This document shows, one piece after another, positions 36,324-48,440 of a stretch of 64,000 bases of DNA (positions are counted from its first letter, which is position 1; each line of letters begins with the position of its first letter). The notes under the pieces were generated by a model. That model made no database searches and was not told where the DNA came from. It was given only the letters and a program-made list of their open reading frames with translations. Source of the DNA: Pseudopithomyces maydicus (taxonomy: Eukaryota > Ascomycota > Dothideomycetes > Pleosporales > Didymosphaeriaceae); contig JANTUC010000002.1 of NCBI GenBank assembly GCA_026873275.1, positions 2,666,001 to 2,730,000 on the forward strand, in the 5' to 3' direction. The position numbers and the translations under genes are program-made.

Positions 36324-39198
36324 GGTCCTGGGCCGAGGAACCGGGACTTTTGGCAGTCAGCAATGACAGCCCTTGCTCTCGCCCTATACCAATGATCCGT
36401 CTCTGATACCGGAAGAATTCTGGGACCTGATGATATTATGGTGACTTCTTTGGGGAAAGGGGCGGGGATGATTTATTGTTGTACCCAGCCGGCCGCCTGT
36501 CAATGTTAGATGGCCGTGATTGGTGGCGCAAGATAGTTCTTCAGGGTTCACTGAGAAGCCGCACGTTTCGAAACAGTAATGTGGACGATCATCCAGAAAA
36601 TGATAGGATCGTGCACGGCGGCATCCACAGAGGCTCGCAGCTGAGAAAAGGCGGAACTGAATAGCTGCTCTTGGCAAAGTTTGAGACAAAGGCTCGCCAG
36701 CGGTCAATGTTGCTGGAAAAAGGACTGATGCAGCACGCAGCTGTAGCCTCGGCGGTGTCGTGACAGATGGAGCTGTGTGTTTCCGGATTGGATGAACAGG
36801 ATGCTTGCTGCAGCTATGCGATGATGGAAATGAGTGTGAGCTCCCTCAACGAGGACGAATAAGGGAGGCTTCCGTCAAGCAGGTCACAACTTCAGGTAGC
36901 AATGACCAGTGCGCAGTGCTGCATCCCAGATGGCTTGGAGGAATGTAAGGAGAAGGCAGGCGGAAGACTAAACCGCGTAGCAGATCCGGCCGCTACTCTG
37001 CACAGCAACGCTAGGGGCAGTATGGGCCCTGCAAGCGACGACGGTGAATGAGGGGCTTTGCAAGACGCTGGAGTCTTGTTGTAAGCTTGACGAGAAGCGA
37101 GAGGAGTCGCAAGTGGGTGTAGTGGGAGTTGTGGCTGGGAACGTGAACAGGATTTGGAAGGCTTCCAGAAGACCTTAATGAGTGGGGCCCGGTTCGTCAG
37201 GTGTGATGGTACGTAGACTGGAAGTGTGTGAGTGCAAATGCCGGTGGACTGCGGGATGTTCGCCCGCTATTATTTGGGCGGTGGTGGGATAGTGCTTTGC
37301 GCCATCGCCCATTGCACCTAGAGCGGTTTCCATGAAACTAAGGCCATGCACCGCGCAGAGCTGGCTGGATCCTGCTGTAAAGCTGTATGGTTCAGGATCA
37401 TGGTCTGTACATGGTAGAGACCCCGCTTCTGAGCAGCTGCAGCAGAGCGGGCACGCCAATAGACTTGGATAGGAGGGTCGGCTTCGAGGGAGGGCAGCGA
37501 CGGTTAAGCAAGAGGTCCCGTCCATCCCCGTCTGTTCCGCAATGCTTGCAGATAATAAACCAGGATGACTACGCCCTGCTCGAGGCTGTCTGCCTGCGCA
37601 CATGTGGGTTCCAGCAGGATGGCGACGCCTGCTCGTTTGGGCCCAACGTGAGCTTCGCAGGATTTTTCGCCCTATGATCCCGTCGGCCTGTCTTCCAGGA
37701 AGGATTGCTGGGATCTGAGCTCTCACCGGTTCCACGGGCCTGCGGTAGGAAGAAGCGTCTCGGGACGGCGCTCGCAAACCACCCTGCCGGAATCCACACA
37801 TCTCCGATTTGTCGATCCATTGGGCCCTCGACGACAACTGATCAACGCCCCAACGACGTGTCCAGGAACGCTTCCGCGCCTGCTGCCTTCTCCAACGCTG
37901 CATGTCAGCTTGGCCGCATACACCATGCCTGTCGTTAGCTGGTTAGTGTCGTGCGAGCACCCGCTGGCGGAAGGGACCCGTACAGTGCACACAGAGACGA
38001 CCCCATGCACCCTTGGAGGCAGCTGTGCCGCCGCCCGTGGCGCTGAAACGCCCAGGGCCGATGCATTGCGGCGTAGCTGTCGCTGTATGTACTGTACACC
38101 ATGTCCGATGGCAGCTCGGCGAAGCTGGACGGCGTGTACATGGATAGAAACCCAGGCTCGTAGCTGCCACTTATAGTTTTGGAGGAGACGCCACGTTACA
38201 GATGCAGCAGCAGCCGGCCTCGATGAGCACCGTGCCACCATCACCGTTCCGCTGATGCCCGTTGCGTTGCATGTGTGCAGCTCCATGCCGGGTCTAAAAG
38301 TATATACACTGCACGTGTGCAGCCACTCAGGGGCTCGCGACGGTGACGGGGTACGCTGGCCACGGGCAAACCATCTCTGCGTCGAGCACTCCTCCCCCTC
38401 GTCTGCCTCCCGGAGCATGCTACAATCACATCCAGAAAAGAGATGCCAGGTCTAGCTGACTGCAAATGGCTATGCATGTGGCATTCAAACATATATACTA
38501 CATGAACAATTGACTGGTATCCCTTGCACCCCCAAGCTCTCGCCGGAGCAGCCAGTCCTACCCACTTTCAATGACCACAGAACACCGGGGAAATGCTATG
38601 CAAATAAACACTAACTGCAACCCTGCTCCAGCTCGTTTCTATCTTCCGGTCATCTAGCGAGGCGAAGTCGACTAGTTTGAAGAACTCAGACATGTCCACT
38701 TCGATTTGATTCGATTCGAAAAATCCCATTGGAGAAAGACTGCCTGACGCGGGGGTTTCGGAAGGGCGCCTAGGCATACTCGAAGGCGCATGAGGAGAGA
38801 CATCTCCCGTCGGTAGCGCACGCGAGATGATACTGGACGAAAGAATCGGCGGTAGCAAGTCGAACCCAAGAAATGCGAGCTTTTCAAAGAATGGTAACAA
38901 ACAGACCACGGTATCCCGTCATGAATCGTTGTACGCTGCAGTACTAGTATGTGTGGAAATAAAAGTCCAGGTGGCCAAGACTTTCCCAACTCTCAAAGAC
39001 CTAACATGATGAATCAGGACCCGGGCGGCCCTTTCGGATTGGAGGCAATATCATCGCGAGGATCAGGTATGGTCATAATGAACACGCTGATCACTCAAAA
39101 CACGCTCAGCACTCAATTTGTGTCAAAGGTCTAGCGAATGGTGTTATGTTTCCACAACCCAGCCAAAACTTCGACAGCGGCAGGCTGATGTATGGCAG
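36324..39198. other. Gene-poor interval, 2.9 kb
   Basis: It holds the promoter of the methyltransferase and the 3' flank of POP2. Frames at 37175-37903 and 37723-38418 (minus) are open but low in domain content and overlap one another. A 113-codon frame at 38568-38909 (minus) has a somewhat protein-like composition but no recognised family. No gene can be asserted. Confidence 0.45.
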
Positions 39199-40932
39199 TT
39201 ACTTGCCGCCATATCGGAACTCGCCAAAGGTGCCAGTTGCACCTGGTGTCATGATGCCACCGTGGGAGGGGCCGGGTGTAGATGCCAGGCCAGCAGGATG
39301 GCTCGTTGGTGTGCTGGGCCCGTCACGATGGCCAGGATGAAACATCATACCGCCGTTCATACCTTGGTATCCTGTAATATTCTGTCCTTGTGCAGCCAGG
39401 ACGGCAGCTTGTGCGGTTGCGCTAGCGGGTGGCCCAACTCCAGTCAAGCCCCACATCTGGCCGTTCATATCTTCTGGTACCTTGCCATCGAATATCTTCT
39501 TTTGCAGTTCCCAAAAGACGGTGCCCGTGAGCCATGCGTCTGAGCCGGCAGTGTGAGAGTTGCCGATGCGCTGGCAACCAAGTTCGTCAGCAAGATCCTG
39601 AAGACCAGATTTTGTGCCAAGATTGTTGAGAATGCTCGTTGCTTGTGAGCCAATGACCCCTTTGCGTAGGAGGCTGTTCGCATGTCGCCATAGGTACTTC
39701 ACGTCTAGTAGTCGTGGGAAGAACACTTCGACCAGTTTGCGATAGTCTTCCTCATTCTCAGGCAATGGTTTGGCCGTGAGCATCTTAATCAAGTATGCGA
39801 AATCGTATCCAGAGTGGAAGGATATCCAGTTGACATCGTGGGTCAAAATCATGCCTGAAGTGATCAGAAGCGACCCGAACTCTTGTGTATCAATGCCTTG
39901 ATCTGCGAGCTTTTGGAAATCGGCACCTGACTTTTTAAGCATCTGAATGGAATCTTCGTTGTACATGTCGTCCTCGAGAGAGAATTGGAAATTAAAAGTC
40001 CAGGTGCAGGGGCAGACTACTATGTTGTTGGCATACTGCAACACTGCTTTTGGCTGGTAGTTCAGTTCTGAAGGGTCGAGATGCGATGGTGGTATTTCGC
40101 CTTGGATGGAGAAGAGCGTAACTCCTAGCTGAATGATTTTGAGAAGGTCCACGTTGCAGCGCACTGTTTGGTAGTGATATGACGCTTTCGAGTTGAAATC
40201 ACCGATGGGTCGGGCGACGACTCCGGGAAACTCAGTGTCCTATGCTAAGTGTGAGCATCGTATCCAACAGGTGGGGAAATGTATCAAGGGGCGAACGAAT
40301 GAAATACCCTGTCTTCATCGTCCTCGGGCTCTATAAAGAGGGTCTGTGACTGCCCGCCATTGACGGGATTCTTCGCCGATAACTACAAGACCTCTCCAAA
40401 GAGAGCCCAAAAAGAATTCCGCTGTTTGAATGAAAAGGGGTTGACTGACCATGCTGATATAAGGATACTTCTCGACCAGAGAACGCAACAGTTCCATCTC
40501 TTGGTGCAGGTTGTGCTTCCACACGTCGCGTATACGCTGTCCGGCAATGCCCTTGGTACCATCCTGAACGCGGCCCATAGCAGCATCTTGTTGCATTTGA
40601 GCGCCATGGGCAAATCGCAGTCGCGCTTCGTGTCCGTCCAGCCCAGTCCCACCACTTACCCCGCCAAGCGTGGCAGCCCCAGCCAGGCCTGCCGCGTTGC
40701 CGCTTATAGCAGCGAGTGCCGCATTGGACTGGAAGTTGGCCTGGCCGTGGCCGAAGAGGTTCAGGTTGTGTTGTGGGTTCGCGCCGCCAAAGCCGGGGTG
40801 CTGCATGCTGTTCTGGTGCTGCTGTTGCTGCTGCTGTTGTTGCAGCTGGGGCTGTTGGTGGATAGGCTGCGAGAGGTGGGCGAAGGGGTTGGACAGGTTG
40901 TGGCCGGGGAAGCGGCCCCCGTGTGGTGGCAT
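39199..40932 (-). CDS. POP2: CCR4-NOT deadenylase subunit Caf1/Pop2
   Basis: DEDD-family poly(A) ribonuclease of 507 residues, catalytic and structural partner of Ccr4 in cytoplasmic mRNA decay. Exons 40932-40450 and 40239-39199 flank a 210-nt intron and join as YISM|DTEFPGVVARPIGDF. Catalytic acids are visible: D and E of DTEF, the Asp of HSGYDFAYL, and the late Asp of HTAGSDAWLT. The N-terminal extension is Gln/Asn/Gly-rich with a polyglutamine tract (QLQQQQQQQQHQ), typical of fungal Pop2. The C-terminal tail is Gly/Pro/Thr-rich and ends FGEFRYGGK. The long N-terminal low-complexity region probably mediates assembly; its length varies between species. Confidence 0.95.
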
Positions 40933-41270
40933 CGTGGGCGGCCCTCGAAGTCAATCAAGGTGGGATTCGGTCGCGACGTGGTAATGAATATGCTGGCCCA
41001 GGCTGCCGTGGACGCACTAGGTGGCGGGAATCAGGATCTGGCAAGGTCGGCACGAGTACCGCTACGAGTAGCAGGATAACAGAATAGTAGCAGCGGGCAG
41101 GTGGGAGGGTGCAACTAGACGACAGGACCTCGACAACGGGCACTGAACCCTTGAGGAGACGGGAAGCTCGCGAAGCGCCAAGAGATGTGGCACGTGCTCA
41201 GCGTCCTCGAACTGAAGCTCCATCCGCGACGTCAACGCGTGCGACCAAGACGATTCGAAGAACCGACACA
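40933..41270. promoter_or_regulatory. Divergent promoter region POP2/NDUFB3
   Basis: The 338 bp between two outward-facing start codons show no coding signal beyond shadows of POP2 exon 1. Confidence 0.45.
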
Positions 41271-41680
41271 ATGCGACCCTCTCCGTAAGCCCACACTGCC
41301 CAATGGCATGCTCCGCGTGCTTTCCGCCGGCCAGGCACAATACTGACCTGCTCCCACAGGCGCAGATTCGCCGAGCGCCCCTCCATCACCGGCTTCGACC
41401 CCAAGAAGTTCGCTGCCTCCGCCGGAAACGTTAAGGGCGACCCATGGCACCGATAGTATGCCTGTCCGTCCGGAGTGCACCTCTCGGGACCATACTAAGC
41501 ATATACAGTGAACAATGGCGCTATACCGGCCCCTTCAGTCGGTGGAACCGCTTCAAGGGCTCCTTCCCTGGCCTCGGCATTGCGACCGTCGCATTCGCCG
41601 GATACTGTGTAGTCGAAGCCCTGTTCTTCAGCGACGACCACCACGGGCACAATGACGGGCACCACGACGAGACCACGTGA
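41271..41680 (+). CDS. Mitochondrial complex I accessory subunit B12 (NDUFB3-like)
   Basis: Small inner-membrane subunit of NADH:ubiquinone oxidoreductase, 93 residues. Exons 41271-41284, 41360-41455 and 41509-41680; the first coding exon is only 14 nt (MRPS plus two bases). The protein reads SITGFDPKKFAASAGNVKGD, then PWHRYEQWRYTGPFSRWNRF over the second intron. One transmembrane helix follows (GLGIATVAFAGYCVVEALFF) and the tail is His/Asp-rich. The WRYTGPFSRWNRFKG block is the family signature. The third exon alone looks like a longer ORF starting upstream, which is the intron read through. Introns are canonical, with a TACTAAG branch site before the second acceptor. Confidence 0.9.
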
Positions 41681-42841
41681 ACAGAGCTCGTGCGAGAGAG
41701 GAGAGCACTTTCGGCGTACCGGTTTGCTAGGGATCTGACCGCTGTGAGGACTGTATATAAGGAATACCACAGAAGAACAACAGAAGAACAACAATCTCAT
41801 TTGTCTGCACCTCAGAGTGACGGAGACGCGAAGCATTGGCTCTACGCACCACGGGCGCATTACATGAGAAGCGCTGATGCAACAGCAGCATTGTCCGTCA
41901 CATATGAAAAGAAACCTTTCACCCGAGTTTCTGCCACTGCTGCTTGCCCTTTTTTTCGCAATCAATTCAATTCATGTCCTACTGTTCGGGCAGGCCGTGA
42001 CGTGTGCCAACACCGCCGTAGCGACTCAGCAGTACTGCAATGCCCAACATTTTAGGACGACGTTGAGTCGGGGAGAGCTTGCCTGAACACAGAAGAGCTG
42101 AAAAGGTGCAATATCGAGGCTGGCCACCAGTCCGTGCAGATCACTTGAAAGAGTGAGTCGGCCCACGGAAGCCCTGGACCTGCGTAGCTCACCGTGCCTA
42201 AAATTACGATGGTGTTTCAGCACAGCCTTTCCAAGCACTATGGACGAGTCCACTACCCCGAGTCGGCTGAACGGCTTTCCTATCGGGCTAGGCCAGCTGT
42301 CTAGAAGTTTGTGTCTAAAAACGTTACTAAATATTTAGTGGACCTACAACGGGATACAGTTTTGCTCAGAAGACAAGCCCTACCATTCGAACTATCATGA
42401 ATGCATCCGTGTATCTTAGTGCCATCTGGAATTGGTCCTGCATGAGTCTTGCCTTTCACGTTCCTCTCGCGTCCTAATAGCCTATGTAGTATGCAGTATC
42501 GTTACACTGAAGCTTTTTTTTGTACTGTATGATGCAATTCCACTCCAAGCGACTAAACTGTACCCCTGTTGCAACGATGGTCCTGTGACATGTAGCCAAT
42601 ACTGGGTTCGAGGAAATAGGAGGTACTTGCCAGCTTTGACGATGCACGTTGCCCAAAATAATCGGCCCGATGCGCATTGAGCATCAACCTCGCCGATATT
42701 GCCTGACCCTAGATACTTTGGAAGCCTTAGTGCGTAGATCTCTTTTTACTATAAACCAATTACCATCTGCTGTATAGACATTTTTGAGCTTCACATCACC
42801 ACATTCGTTTTGAATATTTCTAATACTAATAATACTTCATA
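41681..42841. other. Intergenic, 3' flank of NDUFB3 and promoter of the secreted hydrolase
   Basis: This 1.16-kb interval turns AT-rich towards the hydrolase start (about 42,730-42,840), with a TATAAA-like element near 42,751-42,756. A short direct repeat of AGAAGAACAACA lies near 41,771-41,793. No gene is supported. Confidence 0.5.
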
Positions 42842-44823
42842 ATGTTGTTTTCACACTCGCTCATATACCTCTTACCGTTCATTTCCCTCACATCAGCCTC
42901 TCCCACCCGTAATGCTCGCACCACACTCTCCAGACGTAACACAACCGAACCCGGTATTTACTACGGAGTCACCAGCGCAGAACACGAGGAACACAGCAAA
43001 ACCCTCAAGAAGGGAGGTTATCGTATCCAATCGTTGAGTGTTTTCGGAGCACCCCCAGAGGTTCGCTACGCTGCAATCTGGACAAAGACGGAAGGTGCAG
43101 CGTTCGAAACCATCGCCGACGCCGATGAAGATGCCTTCAATGCCTGGCACGAGTCTTGGAAGTCCAAGGGATACGTCTCAACCCATGTCTCAGCCACAGG
43201 CCCTGATGGACGCGCCGTCTTCGCTGGAGCGATGGAACAAGCCAATATCACAGAAGTACACGCCTGCGGCATGAACACCCCTTATGCATTCCAGAACGTT
43301 ACTATGGGAATGGACATTGCCGTCAAGGGCTTCACCATCTACGGAGAGCCTTCCGACCGCCGATATTGCATCATTGGCCATGAGAACACCGGGCACAGGA
43401 AACAGATAACTTATTACCCACCGGATGCCCAGGTCTACGATTTCCAAACGAAGTACAAAGCTGTGACCTCAGCACGCTTCTGGAGACCGGCCTTTTTCGA
43501 CATCTCCAATGATCTTGTAGTTTCGGCACTGTACGAGGATACTAGCATCGGAAAGTGGGAGGCAAAATTCAACGTGACTGCATCTGGTTTGGATGCAGAG
43601 ATCCAAGCCCAGAAGTCAAAAGGATTGTCTCTGATTCAACTGCAAGGCGGTGATGACGGCAAGAACACGATCTATACTGCAATCTTCGCCGAAGAGTTCA
43701 AGTCTCTTCCCATGGAATGGAATGCCAATGGCGAAATCGCTGCCTTTACGGATAACGAAGCTGCCACTACGGATCTTGATGCTACCATGCGTAACTGGAT
43801 GGCTAAAAATGGTATTCGTCAAGCCCAGGTAGCCATTTCCCGCAATGGAACGCTTCGTGGTGAGCGTGCCTTCACTTTGGCCGAACGCGATTTCCCAGTA
43901 GTCCACCCCACCGATAAGATGCTCCTTGGAAGCGTGAGCAAGATGTTTACACACGCTGCCGTTCAGTGTCTCATCGACGACAAGCTCATCAACCTCACCA
44001 CGAAGGTCTTCCCTCTCCTGGGCTACAACAACCCGAAGGATGCGCGCACAAGCGACATCACGGTCGACCATCTCATTCAACACACCGCAGGCTACAACCG
44101 CGATAGATCTGGGGACATCGCTTACAAGTTTCGCGAAGTTGCAATCTTCAACAACAGGTCCGAGCCATCCACTCTCCGCGACATGATCGAGTACCAGGTT
44201 AATCAGCTTCTTGACTTCACCCCCGGAGAGAGCTATTCTTACTCTAACTTCGGTACCATGATGCTCAGTTATATCGTTGCCAACCTGACTGGTGCCCCCT
44301 ACCTGGATTTCTTGAAGGAACGTGTCCTTAAGGATGACTTCGAAGTTGAGCCATTCACCTCCCCTCTTGAGGATCACATCAACGATCCCATTGTCCAGGA
44401 ATCCAGATTCGTCAACCTCAGCCCCTTCTTCCCGCAGGAATCCGTCCTAATCCCGAACGTTGCCGGAGGCGATGGCACCATCAAGGAGGAGACATTCGGA
44501 GTCGCTGCTTTGAGAGCAAGTGCAGCCACGGTCTCGAGGTTCGTCGGCAACCATGGTAAGCGCTTCTTCCTTCAACTTTCCCGTGAAAAACTCATGACTA
44601 ACATGTTGCAGCTGTCTGGACCATCGGTGGCCGCGAAACTTACTCAAGCCGTGACGGCAGTGTATCTGGAGCCCGTGCCTATGTCGTGTCTGAGGGAGGA
44701 GACAGACAATACGATTCGGCCGTTATTCTCAACTCGCGGGATTACCTCAATGAGGACCAGTGGTATGATTTGATTACCATGATTCCCGAGGTCTGGGTCC
44801 GTCATCAGTTTATCGAAGAGTAA
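42842..44823 (+). CDS. Secreted serine beta-lactamase-fold hydrolase, polyglycine-hydrolase-like
   Basis: Secreted protein of 641 residues. Exons 42842-44555 and 44612-44823 join as GNH|AVWTIGGRETYSSRDGS. The signal peptide is MLFSHSLIYLLPFISLTSAS. The N-terminal half (about residues 40-310) contains repeated units with R-Y-x-A-x-W and GYxxxHVSATG-like signatures. The C-terminal half is a class C beta-lactamase/transpeptidase domain (PF00144 family) with S364-V-S-K367 and Y467-S-N469 as catalytic motifs. Several N-x-S/T sites are present. Overall length and two-part architecture match polyglycine hydrolases such as Es-cmp of Epicoccum, which cut plant class IV chitinases in their glycine-rich linker. 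The match is from recalled architecture, not alignment, so function is inferred; other serine esterases of this fold remain possible. Confidence 0.88.
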
Positions 44824-45268
44824 TTCTGTATTTCGGGGATGGGAAGGGGAGGACGCTGCGAGGGCACAAGAACACAAAGCTTTCGTCAAGAATAGGAGAA
44901 CACTTTGCAATATACCCATATAGATCGATTGTACACAGATAGAGCTGCAACAAAACAGCCTTTAATATAAATTGCCTTTATTCTAAAGCCTTCTTTTCTC
45001 TAATGTCATGTGTAATAGCCCTATGCTGGAAGATGTGAAGGCCATCCGGGTAACTTTTTTTTCTCACTCTAAAGCATACCAACATCACCAGTGCTAATAT
45101 AAAGCTTCAAAGCACCGTCCCTGAATACTCTGGATTAACATTACAAGACCTATTTGCAAGAGGGTATCAATCGCTGAAAAGTATCTCATGCTTAGATAGC
45201 TTGCGCCCTTCCATCTATTGCCCCCCAAAGCGCCTAAATAGCAAGATATCAGACTTTTAGGAAAACAT
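44824..45268. other. Intergenic, convergent 3' ends of the hydrolase and SMP3
   Basis: This 445-bp AT-rich interval between two stop codons probably holds both 3' UTRs. No other feature was seen. Confidence 0.5.
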
Positions 45269-46988
45269 TTACTGCTGCTCCGACCAGCAATCCCGCGTCA
45301 CGCGCCACACAGTTAGACCACGGTCGCCTACCACACGGCCCATGGTCTTCCAGAAACCGTCTTCAGGGATGTCCATGTCATCCAGGTTCAGATGGCGCTC
45401 ATGGCTCCATACATGTTCAAGCGAAATGTTCCTGTGCTTGGTGGAGTCTTGATATGGCAGTAGGAAGTAGGCCGACTGGGGTGCGATGAGATAGACTGCC
45501 GCACGATCGAGTCTAGGGGCCTGCGGGTTTTGCAAGGCTGGAGAACTGCACTGACTTCTTCGATCATTTTGTCGCCGGGCATGCCCATGAGATCGACTGT
45601 CTTCAACTCTTCGCTCTTGCCGTTGAGAAGCCATATCGGTGGACTGTACGTTTTCCACCAAAATGCATGACTGACTGTCTCGTTGGTCTTTGCAAGTTGC
45701 ATCTGCACAGGCACGATGCCTCCCTGGTGATATATGCCCATTAAGATACCAAGGGCAACATTGAACAAGACCCACGAAGATATCCAGAGCTTTCTCTGAA
45801 CCCTTGGAAGAGGCACTGATGCAAGGATGAGCGGAACAGCAGGAAGGAGGAAGCGGGCTTCTTGATGTGGGAAGATGCTCAGAAGTGTGATGCCGGAAAG
45901 TGCAGAGACGAGGGGCATGGTGATTCGCGAACGGCGGAGAAGGAAGAGAAGAGCGGTGGCCGGACCCAGCAGTTGGGGGAGATTGACGAGAAAGTGCTGG
46001 TAATGCGGGTGGAGGCCATGCTGGGCGAGGTTCGCAGAATCGGAGTTATATAGGAAATTATTGAGTGGGGTGACAACCGGGTGGTGGAAGACTTTCGAAA
46101 AGGTAAAGTCGCCAGGGGTATAAAATGCTGTATCGACACTGATGGCTATAAATGCAGTCAAGAGCGCAAAGAGAGCGATGAATACAAGAGAGAAGGGTCT
46201 GTATAAGGTTAGTCAAGTCGGATACGTGGTGGCGGCGGGACAAGGGCGACTGACTTTCTGCGGAAGTGAGGCAGCAGGCTGAACGAAGGCACAACAAGGA
46301 AGGCTGGGAACGTAATCCGGTTGAAGGTACCTGCGACGATGAAGAAGCCCAAGAGCGAGGAAGCTAAGACGCCCGAACGCTTCTGGGTGCCGTTAGCTGC
46401 ATGCACGTAGATTCGGAATGGATTCCGAGCATGGACGCACCTTGTTTTCCACAATGCGCTGTATCAGGACCAAGCTCCAGCTGACTACCAGCGTCTCCAA
46501 GCTGTTCGAGAAGGTATGCGTCTGAAATGTCCAGGTGACGTAGGAGGAAGCGATGAGCAGCAGTGCGACGCGTCGGGCGCGCTGCGACTGCACCAGCTCC
46601 TGGATGGCCCAGTCTTCCAGCACCACGCTCAGCGAAAGCATCAGCACGCGCAGGGTCCAGTAGACAAGCTCCGGCGACACCTCATCGTATCCGAAGCCCT
46701 CCCAGAGCCAGCGCAGCATGTACATGGGCCAGCCGTAGGCAAGCCATAGTGGGAAGGTACTGCGAATGGGATGCACCGACGTGAACTCCCAGGTTTCGTG
46801 GACGGGATACGAAAATACGCGGCCTACGCGTCGCATGTCAGCTGCTACCCGTCGACGGCGCGTGGAGACGTCTACGTACCTGCAACGACCTCGGGGCCTT
46901 GGAAGTTCTCGTCCGGGTGCAGATAGCTCGGTGACAGGGCGAAGTAAACGCGCACCAGGATCAACAAGAAGTAGGTTCGACGCCACAT
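45269..46988 (-). CDS. SMP3: GPI mannosyltransferase 4 (Smp3/PIG-Z), apparent frameshift near 45528
   Basis: ER multi-pass glycosyltransferase of the GT22 family that adds the fourth, side-branch mannose to GPI precursors, an essential step in yeast. Coding segments 46988-46880, 46823-46441, 46382-46255 and 46198-45269 (one base missing at about 45525-45531) give about 516 residues. The luminal catalytic motif is at the N-terminus: SYLHPDENFQGPEVVAG, joined by splice to GRVFSYPVHETWEFTS and HPIRSTFPLWLAYGWPMYML. Later landmarks are GTFNRITFPAFLV and HQEARFLLPAVPLI. The C-terminus runs TVDLMGMPGDKMIEEV and, in the shifted frame, APRLDRAAVYLIAPQSAYFL. Both frames carry family-like sequence on either side of the break, which argues for a single-base error. 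Confidence 0.92.
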
Positions 46989-48440
46989 GTTGGCTGCGGG
47001 AGCTGCGATGGATAGGGTACACGCTGGAGCATGTCTGTTGGCAGCGGGGGTTTCTGTGTCGCGGTCGAGGCCAACGAACCTTAAGAAGCCAGGTGGTGGA
47101 GTTAAGCGTGCGTGATCCGTTTGACGGATGATAGTGCTACGCCCATGGGGATTGGATAGGATAGGGGGACAGGCAGAATGCACCCGGAACACCACACGTC
47201 AGCATCAGCACTGGATATTTACATGCTGGAGAGGGCCGAAAACAAGAATAGATGGAGGGCATTCGCCGCAAGCGATCGAGCCGGGTCGACATATTGCCCT
47301 GTTCGGACATTCTTCGCGTTCCGTATGCAGCTTATTCAGCAATGCAGACACCACCGTGTGCGTTGGGATGGAGGGAAAAGCATACTCTCCTTATTGTCGG
47401 GGAAAGGTGTACTCTGATCATTGTTGGAAAAAGCATATGGTGCATCTCATGTCTTTCGAGATGCTTGTCTCAGTGTAGATCGAGGTGCAAGGCGAGCTGG
47501 TACGCTTGGCCTTGACCTATAATAGGTGCCGTGTAGAAACCCGGTATCCCTAGGACATCATCCACGAAAGCATGCACAAGCGGAACGAACCATCTAGATA
47601 CATAGGTATATGACCTTGCAAGTTGCGAGCATGCTCATATGTGGGGAAGAGTATTCTTGTTCAGCATTATTCTTTCGCGCGAATAGGGTGTGCTGCCTTG
47701 CTAATAGGGTGCCGGACATCTGGATCCCTCGATGACATGACAGCTCGGCGTGGGTACATCTGTTAAAAGAAACATTGCACTCGTCATGCGGTCCTTCACA
47801 TGGCAGGGCAAACAAAGCGAAGCCCGCAAGCCCGGATGTTTGCTTCAATTCACAGAATTTAAACCGTACATTCAATGTGCTTTGCGCCCTTGGAGGTGGA
47901 TGCTGTGCGCCCTTGGGTGGTTGAGCTGGTTGAACGAGTCGAGTCACCGGCTAGCCCCCAACCTTGGAACTGTGAGCACTGCCGGGCGGCCCAGGTGCAC
48001 GCAAGGCCACAAGCATCATAGAAAACAATAGTGGAAGCTGCAAGGCAAGACAATAGAGAAAGCGAGAGCATCAAGCAGACAAGGGCTGCCTGGGTGGATT
48101 CTTGGGAAGGCATGCGAACGAGCACCTGCGTGACTCGGGCACTTGTGGACAAAGAGGCGGCAGCCTTGCACCTTTCCCGTTTCGGTGGCTGCGGCCTGAA
48201 CAACGGCGCAGCAATCCACGGCTGTGCTGCTTTCTGCCTTCACCTCACCGCGCACAGATCCCCCAGCAAACCAAAGTCGAGGTTCCGCTTGCCGTATATA
48301 ATCCCCTCCACTTACGTTTCCTGTCATACATTCTTAACACACGCACAGCTCGACTACCCACCCGCCACCCACCGCCACGACCCCGCTTCGGCCTCCAATA
48401 CGTCGCCAGGCTAGTAATACACACGCATTCTACACCCACC
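46989..48440. promoter_or_regulatory. Divergent intergenic region SMP3/SKP1
   Basis: 1.45 kb separate the outward-facing starts. The SKP1-proximal 150 bp are CT/CA-rich, as in many highly expressed fungal promoters. ORFs on both strands are short and overlapping. No repeat or RNA gene was recognised. Confidence 0.45.

Noticed and set aside
37175..37903. 242-codon minus-strand ORF in the 36.3-39.2 kb gap
   Set aside because: Arg/Ser/Pro-rich, no domain, overlaps equally long frames on the same and opposite strand; expected by chance in GC-rich DNA.
38568..38909. 113-codon minus-strand ORF near the POP2 3' end
   Set aside because: Composition is somewhat protein-like, but there is no recognised family, start context or splice partner.
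43616..44377. 253-codon minus-strand ORF inside the secreted hydrolase
   Set aside because: Antisense shadow of a highly codon-biased exon.
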